Part shown: one piece after another, positions 46,333 through 54,880 of the stretch
How the letters are laid out: each line of letters opens with the position of its first letter
Numbering within the stretch: the first letter of the stretch is position 1
Origin: Janthinobacterium agaricidamnosum NBRC 102515 = DSM 9628
Lineage (GTDB): Bacteria; Pseudomonadota; Gammaproteobacteria; Burkholderiales; Burkholderiaceae_D
Length of the DNA stretch: 64,000 nucleotides
Direction: 5' to 3'
NCBI RefSeq assembly: GCF_000723165.1
Contig: NZ_HG322949.1
Span: forward strand, 360,085 to 424,084
Position numbers and translations under genes: made by a program
Notes under the pieces: generated by a model
The model's input: only the letters and a program-made list of their open reading frames with translations
Databases searched by the model: none
What the model was told of the DNA's origin: nothing

Positions 46333-46602
46333 CTATCGCGCCTTGCCGCGGCGGATGAAATTGACGATGGCCAGCAAGATCAGCGCGCCGAGGAAGGAAA
46401 CGAACAGTGACGCCAGGCTGAAGTCGTCGCTATTGATGGTGCCTGTGCCAAATAGCGGGGCCAGTAGCCAGCCGCCAAGGAAGGCGCCGATCACGCCGAC
46501 GACGATATTGAGGAAAATGCCTTGCTGGGCATCGGTTTTCATGACGATGCTGGCCAGCCAGCCGATGATGCCGCCGATAACGATCCAGATGATGAAATTC
46601 AT
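46333..46602 (-). CDS. GlsB/YeaQ/YmgE family stress-response membrane protein
   Basis: 89-residue inner-membrane protein with three hydrophobic segments and the family motifs IGGIIGWLASIVMKTDAQQG, IVVGVIGAFLGGWLL and ALILLAIVNFIRRG. Members are induced by general stress in other bacteria; molecular function is unknown. GGAGGA precedes the ATG. Followed by its own terminator. Confidence 0.88.
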   Translation of the reverse strand: MNFIIWIVIGGIIGWLASIVMKTDAQQGIFLNIVVGVIGAFLGGWLLAPLFGTGTINSDDFSLASLFVSFLGALILLAIVNFIRRGKAR

Positions 46603-46768
46603 AATATTCCTCCGCGCTATAGATGAATGGTTGCCGCCAGCCCGGTGCCTGGCGGTGTGGCAAGCAAAATGGAACCGGGAATAGGTAAGGACTCACACGC
46701 GTCGAACAGCCGATGACGGTTTGATACTGCCCCCGCACGATTGAAAAGTCCAGCGGCTTTTTTGCAGG

Positions 46769-46809
46769 CAAAAAAAAGCCCCTTGCCGGTGTGAACCGGA
46801 CCAGGGGCT
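46769..46809 (-). terminator. Intrinsic terminator downstream of the yceI genes
   Basis: Stem AGCCCCT / AGGGGCT enclosing a second pairing CCGGT / ACCGG; on the minus strand it runs into TTTTTTTT. It lies beyond REP-like copy B, so the palindrome would be part of the yceI transcript. Confidence 0.8.
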
Positions 46810-46834
46810 GTGCGCAGCAGGTTTTGTCAGGCTT

Positions 46835-46909
46835 TATCCCGGTAGATGAATACGCCTTCTTCTGGCGCTCCTGAGGCGCTGCCAGCAGAAGACGCTCACT
46901 ACTGGGATA
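46835..46909. repeat. REP-like imperfect palindrome, copy B
   Basis: 75-bp imperfect palindrome with arms 46835-46871 (TATCCCGGTAGATGAATACG...) and 46875-46909 (ends CTCACTACTGGGATA). Inverted copy of the element at 39187-39334. It starts 5 bp after the yceI stop on the minus strand. The arms share TATCCC at both ends and CTTCT-CTGGC-GC cores. Confidence 0.8.
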
Positions 46910-46914
46910 GGCTC

Positions 46915-47484
46915 TTAATCGGCCTTGATGGCTTCCACCTGAATCGCCAACCTGACTTCCGGCGCGAACGACGGCCCGCCGTAGCTGAGGCCGAAATCGG
47001 TGCGCTTGAATTCGGCCGACGCATCGGCGCCGCACACTTCGCGTTTCAGGCGTGGATCCAGCGCGCACTTGAATTGCTTGATCGTCAGGGCCACCGGCTT
47101 GGTCACGCCCAGCAAGGTCAGCTCGCCTTCGACCGACACCGGCTTGTCGCCGTCGAACTTGAACGATTTGCTTTTGTACGTCGCGGTCGGGAATTTCTCG
47201 ACGTTGAACATGATCGGCTTTTTGGCTTCGCTGTTCATCGCTGGCAGGCCGAAATCGATCGAGGTGGTGTCGATGACGATGTCCAGCGAGCCGGTCTTGG
47301 CGGCGCGGTCCAGCGTCACGGTGCCGCTGGTCTTGTTGAACTTGCCGCGCCAGAACGACAGGCCGTGGTGATCGGCTTCGAAGCTTGGATAGGTGTGCAG
47401 CGGGTCGATATTGTAGGTATCGGCGGCGAAAGCGGAACCTGCGGAGGCGGCCAGCAAAGCGATGATCAGATGCTTGAATTTCAT
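46915..47484 (-). CDS. yceI: YceI family periplasmic lipid-binding-type protein (1)
   Basis: 189-residue exported protein with signal peptide MKFKHLIIALLAASAGSAFA. The mature part has YceI features: TYNIDPLHTYPSFEADHHGLSFWRG, VTLDRAAKTGSLDIVID, and PVSVEGELTLLGVTKPVALTIKQF. YceI proteins form lipocalin-like barrels that bind polyisoprenoids. It is downstream of a second yceI and a cytochrome b561, the same partnership as E. coli yceJ-yceI. AAGGAAA precedes the ATG. Confidence 0.9.
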   Translation of the reverse strand: MKFKHLIIALLAASAGSAFAADTYNIDPLHTYPSFEADHHGLSFWRGKFNKTSGTVTLDRAAKTGSLDIVIDTTSIDFGLPAMNSEAKKPIMFNVEKFPTATYKSKSFKFDGDKPVSVEGELTLLGVTKPVALTIKQFKCALDPRLKREVCGADASAEFKRTDFGLSYGGPSFAPEVRLAIQVEAIKAD

Positions 47485-47539
47485 GGTTTTCCTTATCGAG
47501 AAAGACTGCGCTGTCGGGTGTTACTGTGCAGATGAACGA

Positions 47540-48097
47540 TCAAGGCGCCGCGGTCACGTGGAACTTGATGGTGACATCGTCGGCCACGATGGAGGTGTCC
47601 TTCCATTCGCCTTCGCCGATGTTGAAGGCCAGGCGCTTGATCGGCAGCACGCCGTCAAAGACTTGCTTGCCGCCTTCGGTCTTGACGGTCAGCGGGAAGG
47701 CCACGTCGACGGTCTTGCCCTTGATGGTCAGCTTGCCGGTGACGTTCAGCTTGCCGGCGCCGGCCGCCTTGATGCTGGTCGAGGCGAAACTGGCTTTCGG
47801 GAATTGCGCGGAATTGAACCATTCTTTCTTGGTCACTTCCTTGTTGTATTCCGGGTCGCCCATGTCGAGGCTGGCGGTTTCGATGTCGACCGTCGCTTTC
47901 GACGCATCCGGCGTCGCGGCGTTGTAGTCGATCACGATATTGAACTTCTTGAACGGCGATTCGACCGGCACATTCATTTGCTTGAAGGTGGCCGAGACGC
48001 TGCTTTTGGCGGGGTCGGTTTTCAGCAGGGTGGCGGCGCTGGCGACCAGCGACAGGCCGAGCAGGGAAGCGAGAACGATGCGGTGTGTAATTTTCAT
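47540..48097 (-). CDS. YceI family periplasmic protein (2)
   Basis: 185-residue exported protein, signal peptide about residues 1-22 (MKITHRIVLASLLGLSLVAS). YceI features: KSSVSATFKQMNVPVESPFKKF, ATVDIETASLDMGDPEYNKEV and KLNVTGKLTIKGKTVDVAFPL. It differs clearly from the neighbouring YceI, so this is an old duplication. Expected role: binding an isoprenoid such as ubiquinone near the membrane cytochrome encoded upstream. AGGAGTTG precedes the ATG. Confidence 0.88.
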   Translation of the reverse strand: MKITHRIVLASLLGLSLVASAATLLKTDPAKSSVSATFKQMNVPVESPFKKFNIVIDYNAATPDASKATVDIETASLDMGDPEYNKEVTKKEWFNSAQFPKASFASTSIKAAGAGKLNVTGKLTIKGKTVDVAFPLTVKTEGGKQVFDGVLPIKRLAFNIGEGEWKDTSIVADDVTIKFHVTAAP

Positions 48098-48186
48098 GAA
48101 ACAACTCCTGAGGTAATAGTGGTCATGCTATTTGTCGAGAACGAAAGAACGATCGCCGGCGGGGAATCGATGGGGTAATGACTGAA

Positions 48187-48711
48187 TCACGGCAGCATGC
48201 GCTGGAGTACGCCGTCGCGATCGATGAATTGGTGTTTCAACGCGGCCAGCACGTGCGCGGCAACCGCGGCGGCCATGGTCATGTTCAACAGGTAGTGGAT
48301 TTCCCTGAGCAGGGGTTTCAACTCCGGATTCGGCGCCATGAATACCGGCAGCTGGAACAGGCCCAGGTACACCACCGGTATGCCGGCCGCCAGCGTAAAC
48401 AGGTAGCCGGAAACCGGCACGCCGAAAATCAGCAGGTACAGCACGATGTGCATGCCGTCGGCCGCCTTCTTTTGCCAGACCGGCATATTGAGCGGATGCG
48501 GAGGCGGCACGTTGAAGCGACGCCACAGCACGCGCAGGCAGGCGAGGCCGAGGACGGTCACGCCCAGCCATTTATGCCATGAAAAGTATTTCAGTTTGCT
48601 GGGACTGAAACCGGGGATGCCGGTCATCACCAGGCCCAGTGTGAAGGCGGCAATGATCAGCAAGGCGATTAGCCAGTGCAATAACATTGCGGTTTTGGTA
48701 TAGCGTTGCAT
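48187..48711 (-). CDS. Cytochrome b561 family protein
   Basis: 174-residue diheme inner-membrane cytochrome. The ATG at 48711 (MQRYTKTAMLLHWLIALLII) is chosen because it gives the standard length; the frame is open to 48855 without support. Four hydrophobic segments carry heme ligands: His in MLLHWLIA, His in SWHKWLGV, and later HIVLYLLIF and AAHVLAALKHQF. It moves electrons from quinol to periplasmic acceptors. It heads a b561-yceI-yceI unit. A 16-bp dyad lies just upstream of its start. Confidence 0.88.
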   Translation of the reverse strand: MQRYTKTAMLLHWLIALLIIAAFTLGLVMTGIPGFSPSKLKYFSWHKWLGVTVLGLACLRVLWRRFNVPPPHPLNMPVWQKKAADGMHIVLYLLIFGVPVSGYLFTLAAGIPVVYLGLFQLPVFMAPNPELKPLLREIHYLLNMTMAAAVAAHVLAALKHQFIDRDGVLQRMLP

Positions 48712-48736
48712 GTGGCTGCTTTCTGGTAAATAGTAC

Positions 48737-48752
48737 GTATTAGGACTAATAC
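48737..48752. promoter_or_regulatory. 16-bp dyad upstream of the b561-yceI operon
   Basis: GTATTAG-GA-CTAATAC, a perfect 7-2-7 inverted repeat, 26 bp upstream of the cytochrome start; flanks (AGTAC / TACTA) extend it imperfectly. It is a good candidate repressor or activator operator. I cannot name the regulator. Confidence 0.55.
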
Positions 48753-48782
48753 TACCAAAGAAAAACAAAATATGCTGGGTGG

Positions 48783-48901
48783 AACTAATTTTATTCCCGC
48801 CGCTGGCGGCGACCTGTTGCTTGTTGCTGCACTCCACTAAAATACGCGAAAACAACTTAAAATAATAGTATCACTACGCTATATGAAACTAATTTTATTC
48901 C
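48783..48901. repeat. 15-bp direct repeat in the purB-b561 gap
   Basis: AACTAATTTTATTCC occurs at 48783-48797 and again at 48887-48901, 104 bp apart, same orientation. Both are outside genes and AT-rich against the surroundings. Confidence 0.7.
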
Positions 48902-48962
48902 GGGCCAGCCGCAACGACCGGCCCGGATGACATGATCTTGTCCTTAAGACAGGCTTAAAGCA

Positions 48963-50357
<1,395 letters not shown>

Positions 50358-50565
50358 TTAAAGAAATGGTTGGTCTGGCGGCTGGCGCCGCCGTGCTGGC
50401 GCCGCCGTGCCGGCGCGCGGGCCTGGAGCGCGGCGCGGCCAGCGTCAAAGCGGGATTTTACCACCGCTGGGCGGTGCAAACCCGTAACTGTTGTATAGGC
50501 AGTGCAAGGCTGGCCGAGTGACTTGCGATGTTATACTGGCATCCAGCCCTTTATTAGAAGTGACC

Positions 50566-51177
50566 ATGAAACTGATCGGTTCCCTTGCCAGCCCGTATGT
50601 CCGCAAAGTCCGCATCGTGCTGGCGGAAAAAAAGCTCGATTACGTGTTTGAACTTGAAAACGTCTGGGCGCCCGACACCAGGATACAGCTCTGCAATCCG
50701 CTCGCCAAAGTGCCCTGCCTGGTGATGGAAGACGGCAGCGCGCTGCACGATTCGCGCGTCATCGTCGAATACCTGGACACGCTGACGCCGGTCTGCAAAT
50801 TGCTGCCGGGCGCGAATGGCCGCGAACGGACCGACGTCAAGTGCTGGGAAGCGCTGGCCGACGGCATCCTCGACGCCGGCGTGCTGGCGCGGCTGGAACG
50901 CACGCTGCGTGCGCCGGAACAGCAAAGCCCCGAGTGGATCGCGCGCCAGCTGGCCAAGGTGAGACACGGCCTGGCGGAACTGGAACGCAAGCTGGGCGAC
51001 AGCGCATTTTGCGCCGGCAAGAAGTATACGCTGGCCGACGTGGCGGTCGGCTGCGCGCTGGGCTGGCTCAGCTTCCGCTTTCCCGAAATCGACTGGCGCG
51101 CGCAGCATCCGGCGCTGGGCCGGCTGTTCGACAAATTGTCGGAACGTCCCTCGTTCAAGGACACCGTTCCGCAGTAA
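50566..51177 (+). CDS. Glutathione S-transferase family protein
   Basis: 203-residue cytosolic GST from the ATG at 50566 (MKLIGSLASPYVRKVRI). The N-terminal thioredoxin-like half shows the SPYVRKVRIVLAEK active-site helix, the cis-proline motif AKVPCLVM and DSRVIVEYLD for glutathione binding; the C-terminal half has KYTLADVAVGCALGWL. It is only distantly like the GST at 7826. It lies 32 bp upstream of the LacI regulator; whether they share a transcript is uncertain. Confidence 0.88.
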   Translation: MKLIGSLASPYVRKVRIVLAEKKLDYVFELENVWAPDTRIQLCNPLAKVPCLVMEDGSALHDSRVIVEYLDTLTPVCKLLPGANGRERTDVKCWEALADGILDAGVLARLERTLRAPEQQSPEWIARQLAKVRHGLAELERKLGDSAFCAGKKYTLADVAVGCALGWLSFRFPEIDWRAQHPALGRLFDKLSERPSFKDTVPQ

Positions 51178-51209
51178 GCGGCAGATTGTTCACCAGCGGT
51201 CCGCACACC

Positions 51210-52244
51210 ATGCATAAAAATAACGATCCGAAGGCGCAGCAGCGCCTGCAAATGGCCGACATCGCGCGCCTGGCCGGCGTGTCGACGTCAACCGTCTCGC
51301 GCGCGCTGAGCGGCAGTCCGCTGGTCAACCAGGAAACCCGCGCGCGCGTGATGGAGTTGGCGCGCTCGCTGAATTACTCGATCAATATCGGCGCGCAAAA
51401 CCTGCGCCTGAAGCAAAACCGCACGGTCGGCGTGGTGGTGCCGTATGACGCGGCGACGCGCCAGCATTTGTCGGACCCGTTTTTCCTCGGCATGCTGGGC
51501 AGCCTGGCCGATGCGCTGACCGAGCAGGGTTTCGACATGCTGATTTCGCGGGTCGACGCCGAAACGCTGGACGCGGCCGCGCAATCGTTCGACAGCGGCC
51601 GCGTGATCGGCATCATCCTGATCGGCCAGTGGCGCCATCACGACCAGTTGAACCAGCTGGCGGCGCGCCAGGTACCGATCGTGGTGTGGGGCGCGCACAT
51701 GCCGCAGCAGCTGTATTGCACCGTCGGCGGCGACAACGTGGCCGGCGGCCGGCTGGCGGCGGAACACTTGCTGGGACAGGGACGCCGGCGGATCGCCTTT
51801 TTCGGCGACATCAACCTGCCCGAAGTGGCGCAGCGCCACCAGGGGTATGCCGAGGCGCTGGGCATGCGCGGCATCGATTGCGAAGAGCAGCTGTATGTGC
51901 CGGGCTCCTTCCTGCCGCAGGGCGGCGCGCTGGCGGTGCAGGAGCTGATGCGGCGCGGCACGGCGTTCGACGCGATCTTCGCCTGCAGCGACTTGCTGGC
52001 GATGAGCGCCATCAGCGCCCTGCGCCAGCATGGCTGGTCTGTGCCGGAACAGGTGGCGGTGGTCGGCTACGACGATATCGAGCTGGCCGCGTATTTCCAT
52101 CCGCCGCTGACCACCGTGCGCCAGCCGATCCGCGCCGCCGGCCGGGCGCTGGTGTCGTCGCTGCTGGCGCTGGTCGACGGCACGCCGATGGCGTCGAACC
52201 AGTTGCCGACCGAATTGATGGTGCGCGCCTCCAGCAGCTGTTAA
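51210..52244 (+). CDS. LacI-family regulator of the sucrose locus (SuxR-like)
   Basis: 344-residue repressor-type regulator. The ATG at 51210 puts the LacI HTH (MADIARLAGVSTSTVSRALSG, split by the window limits of this field) at residues 15-35, followed by hinge helix SPLVNQETRARVMELARSLNY and a periplasmic-binding-protein-like sensor (about 75-340; DNVAGGRLAAEHLLGQGRRRIAF, VVGYDDIELAAYF). Two TTGCAAYCGATTGCAA-type palindromes downstream, before the TonB receptor gene, are its probable operators. In Xanthomonas the homologous sux regulator represses sucrose uptake genes until sucrose arrives. Confidence 0.9.
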   Translation: MHKNNDPKAQQRLQMADIARLAGVSTSTVSRALSGSPLVNQETRARVMELARSLNYSINIGAQNLRLKQNRTVGVVVPYDAATRQHLSDPFFLGMLGSLADALTEQGFDMLISRVDAETLDAAAQSFDSGRVIGIILIGQWRHHDQLNQLAARQVPIVVWGAHMPQQLYCTVGGDNVAGGRLAAEHLLGQGRRRIAFFGDINLPEVAQRHQGYAEALGMRGIDCEEQLYVPGSFLPQGGALAVQELMRRGTAFDAIFACSDLLAMSAISALRQHGWSVPEQVAVVGYDDIELAAYFHPPLTTVRQPIRAAGRALVSSLLALVDGTPMASNQLPTELMVRASSSC

Positions 52245-52261
52245 TTATTGCAACTGATGAA

Positions 52262-52277
52262 TTGCAACCGATTGCAA
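52262..52277. promoter_or_regulatory. LacI-type operator 1
   Basis: TTGCAACCGATTGCAA, a palindrome with one mismatch around a central CG, the pattern of LacI-family operators. It lies 18 bp after the regulator stop. Confidence 0.65.
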
Positions 52278-52419
52278 TAATCTTCAATTTTCTGTGATTT
52301 TTCATGTTGCAATGCAGCATGAAAATCTTGGCGTTTCGATTAATGAAGCGTATTTCTCCTGCATGAAACTTTAGGTTTTTGCGTAAAAACAACGCAAATT
52401 GCATGTTGCGGCGCTTATA

Positions 52420-52433
52420 TGCAATCGATTGCA
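52420..52433. promoter_or_regulatory. LacI-type operator 2
   Basis: TGCAATCGATTGCA, a perfect 14-bp palindrome with the same core as operator 1, 120 bp before the receptor start. Two sites about 158 bp apart would allow looping or double control. Confidence 0.75.
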
Positions 52434-52552
52434 ATAAATTTTCATTCGATGAATAATGGCGCACTTGCCCAGCATGTGCGCCCGCTGCGCATCAGACTGG
52501 ATTCATGACAGCGGCCGCCACGACGCGGCCACGCACAATAACGGAGACGATG

Positions 52553-54865
52553 ATGGATACACGTATTGCCAAACTTGGCTGCATGGCCGCGGCCGTCGCG
52601 GTCGCGATGCTGCAACTGGGCGCCGCCCACGCCCAGCAAGCCCCTGACGCTGCCGGCGCCAATGCGGCGCCGGCCGATGGCCTGAACCTGGAACGCATCG
52701 TCGTTACCGGCAGTACCGGCGGCGCGTCGAAAATGAAGTCGAGTAATTCGGTCAGCACCATGGAGCTGGACACCATCCTGAATAACGCGCCGACCAGCGC
52801 GTCGGAGGTATTGCGTTCGGTGCCGGGTTTGCGCGCCGAATCGTCGGGCGGCGAGGGCAACGCCAACATCACCGTGCGCGGCTTGCCGATTTCGGCCGGC
52901 GGTTCGCGCTACGTGCAAATCCAGGAAGACGGCTTGCCGGTGCTGCAATTCGGCGACTTCAACTTCACCACCCCGGACAGTTTCGTCAAGATCGACGGCA
53001 CGCTGGACCACCTGGAAGTGGTGCGCGGCGGCGCCGCGTCGACGCTGGCGACCAACTCGCCGGGCGGCATCATCAATTTCATCGGCAAAAACGGCAAGGA
53101 CAAGGGCGGCAGCATCGGCATCAGCCACGGCCTCGGCTACGATGAAACGCGGGTCGATTTCGATTACGGCGCGCCGATTTCCGAGCGTACCCGTTTCTTC
53201 ATCGGCGGCTCTTACCGCAACGGCGAAGGCATCCGCCACACCGGCGTCAACAGCGAAGACGGCGGCCAGATCCGCGGCAACCTGACGCATGAATTCGACA
53301 ACGGTTTTGTGCGCGTCTCGTTCAAGCACCTGGACGACAAATCGCCGACCGCGCTGCCGGTGCCGGTGCAGGTGAACAATGGCCAGATTTCCGAAATCCC
53401 GGGCATCGATCCGCGCAAAGTCAGTTTTTATTCGAAGAACTGGGTGCCGGACGTGGTGCTCGGCAAGAACAACCAGCCGATCTCGACCAACGTCAACGAC
53501 GGCCTGCACGTGCGCAGCGACTCGATCGGGCTGGAGTCGTCGTTCAAGCTCGACGACGGCTGGAAACTGAGCGAAAACTTCCGCACTTCGCAAAACTCCG
53601 GCCGCTTCATCGGCGTGTTCGCCGGCGATAACGGCAAGAATGGCAACTACGTGTTCGCCAGCGGCCCGAATACCGGCAAGGCCTACAATGGCCGCGCCTT
53701 TTCGGCGGTGGTGTTCAATACCTCGATCGACGACGCCAGCAATACGCTGAGCGACACCAAGGTGGCCAAGACGTTCGAGGTCGGCGGCGGCAAGCTGACC
53801 ACCACCGCCGGCCTGTACCTGTCGAACCAGAAGCTGGCGCTGACCTGGAACTTCAACCAGTACCTGCTGCAGGCGAGCGGCGACAGCCCGGCGCTGCTGA
53901 AAACCGCCAGCGCCACGCCGGGCCTGGTCGGACCGGCCTTCGGCGGCTGCTGCTCGCGCGCCATCGACGTCGATTACAAGACCACCTCGCCGTACCTGAA
54001 CCTGGGCTGGGAAAGCGGCGCGCTGAATATCGACGGCAGCGTGCGGCAAGACCACCAGCGCGCCAGCGGCAGCGCCAACATCGCCACCGCGAATGCGTCC
54101 GGCGCGCTGCAATACCAGGCGGCGACGGCGCAGAATGTCGACTATTCGCTGAACCACACTTCGTATTCGGTGGGCGGCAACTACCAGCTGCAAAAAAACC
54201 TGGCGCTGTTCGCGCGGGTCAGCGAAGGCGTCGCGTTCAACGCCGACCGCATCCTGTTCGGCACGCCGCTGGACGGCAGCGCGCCGGTCAATATCAACAC
54301 CGTCAAGCAGATCGAAGGCGGCGTGAAATGGCGCCAGGGTCCGCTGAGCGCCTTCGTCACGCTGTTCCAGGCCAAGACCAGGGAAAGCAATTTCGAAGCG
54401 ACGACCCAGATCAGCACCGCCAACGACTACGACGCCAAGGGCGTGGAACTGGAAACGGCGTACAGCGCCGGCGGCTTCCGCATCACCGGCGGCCTGACTT
54501 ATACCCACGCGCGCATCACCGGCACCGCGCCGGGCGACGAAGCGGTGATCGGCAACAGCCCGCGGCGCCAGGCGCCGGTGGTGTACCAGCTGGCGCCGAC
54601 CTATGAGTGGGGCGACGCCACCTTCGGCGCCACCTACATCGGCACCGGCAAGTCGTGGGGCGACGATGCGCACACCATCGTGCTGCCGGCCTACCAGGTA
54701 TTGAACGCGTTCATCAATTACCAGATCACGCCGCAAACCCAGATCTCGCTGAGCGCCAACAACCTGCTCGACAAGATCGGTTATACCGAAGTGGAAGGCG
54801 ACGGCCATGCCGCCCGCTCGATCACCGGCCGTTCCGCCAAGGTCAGCCTTAAATATACGTTTTAA
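52553..54865 (+). CDS. TonB-dependent outer-membrane receptor, probable sucrose/oligosaccharide (SuxA-like)
   Basis: 770-residue outer-membrane receptor. The ATG at 52553 is preferred because GGAG is then at good spacing; ATG 52550 is possible. A signal peptide ends near AAHAQQ. LERIVVTGS is the TonB-box region, the plug domain (about 60-190) includes ASEVLRSVPGLRAES, DHLEVVRGGAASTLATNSPGG, and the 22-strand barrel ends in the aromatic VSLKYTF. Position between a LacI regulator and an amylosucrase plus sugar transporter fits the Xanthomonas sux locus, where the receptor imports sucrose. Energy from TonB; a tonB gene lies at 59.9 kb. Confidence 0.9.
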   Translation: MDTRIAKLGCMAAAVAVAMLQLGAAHAQQAPDAAGANAAPADGLNLERIVVTGSTGGASKMKSSNSVSTMELDTILNNAPTSASEVLRSVPGLRAESSGGEGNANITVRGLPISAGGSRYVQIQEDGLPVLQFGDFNFTTPDSFVKIDGTLDHLEVVRGGAASTLATNSPGGIINFIGKNGKDKGGSIGISHGLGYDETRVDFDYGAPISERTRFFIGGSYRNGEGIRHTGVNSEDGGQIRGNLTHEFDNGFVRVSFKHLDDKSPTALPVPVQVNNGQISEIPGIDPRKVSFYSKNWVPDVVLGKNNQPISTNVNDGLHVRSDSIGLESSFKLDDGWKLSENFRTSQNSGRFIGVFAGDNGKNGNYVFASGPNTGKAYNGRAFSAVVFNTSIDDASNTLSDTKVAKTFEVGGGKLTTTAGLYLSNQKLALTWNFNQYLLQASGDSPALLKTASATPGLVGPAFGGCCSRAIDVDYKTTSPYLNLGWESGALNIDGSVRQDHQRASGSANIATANASGALQYQAATAQNVDYSLNHTSYSVGGNYQLQKNLALFARVSEGVAFNADRILFGTPLDGSAPVNINTVKQIEGGVKWRQGPLSAFVTLFQAKTRESNFEATTQISTANDYDAKGVELETAYSAGGFRITGGLTYTHARITGTAPGDEAVIGNSPRRQAPVVYQLAPTYEWGDATFGATYIGTGKSWGDDAHTIVLPAYQVLNAFINYQITPQTQISLSANNLLDKIGYTEVEGDGHAARSITGRSAKVSLKYTF

Positions 54866-54880
54866 ACCGGATTGGATTTT

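Larger units (their letters stand above)
46603..46914. other. 312-bp gap between glsB and the first yceI
   Basis: Holds the glsB leader, a minus-strand terminator (46769-46809) and REP-like copy B (46835-46909). I saw no gene. Confidence 0.6.
52245..52552. other. 308-bp regulatory gap before the TonB receptor
   Basis: AT-rich region with two LacI-type palindromes, a further related TTGCAATGCAGC stretch (about 52305) and a TTTTTGCGTAAAAAC-like dyad. No gene seen. It should contain the promoter of the receptor-amylosucrase-transporter genes; -35/-10 boxes were not assigned with confidence. Confidence 0.6.
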
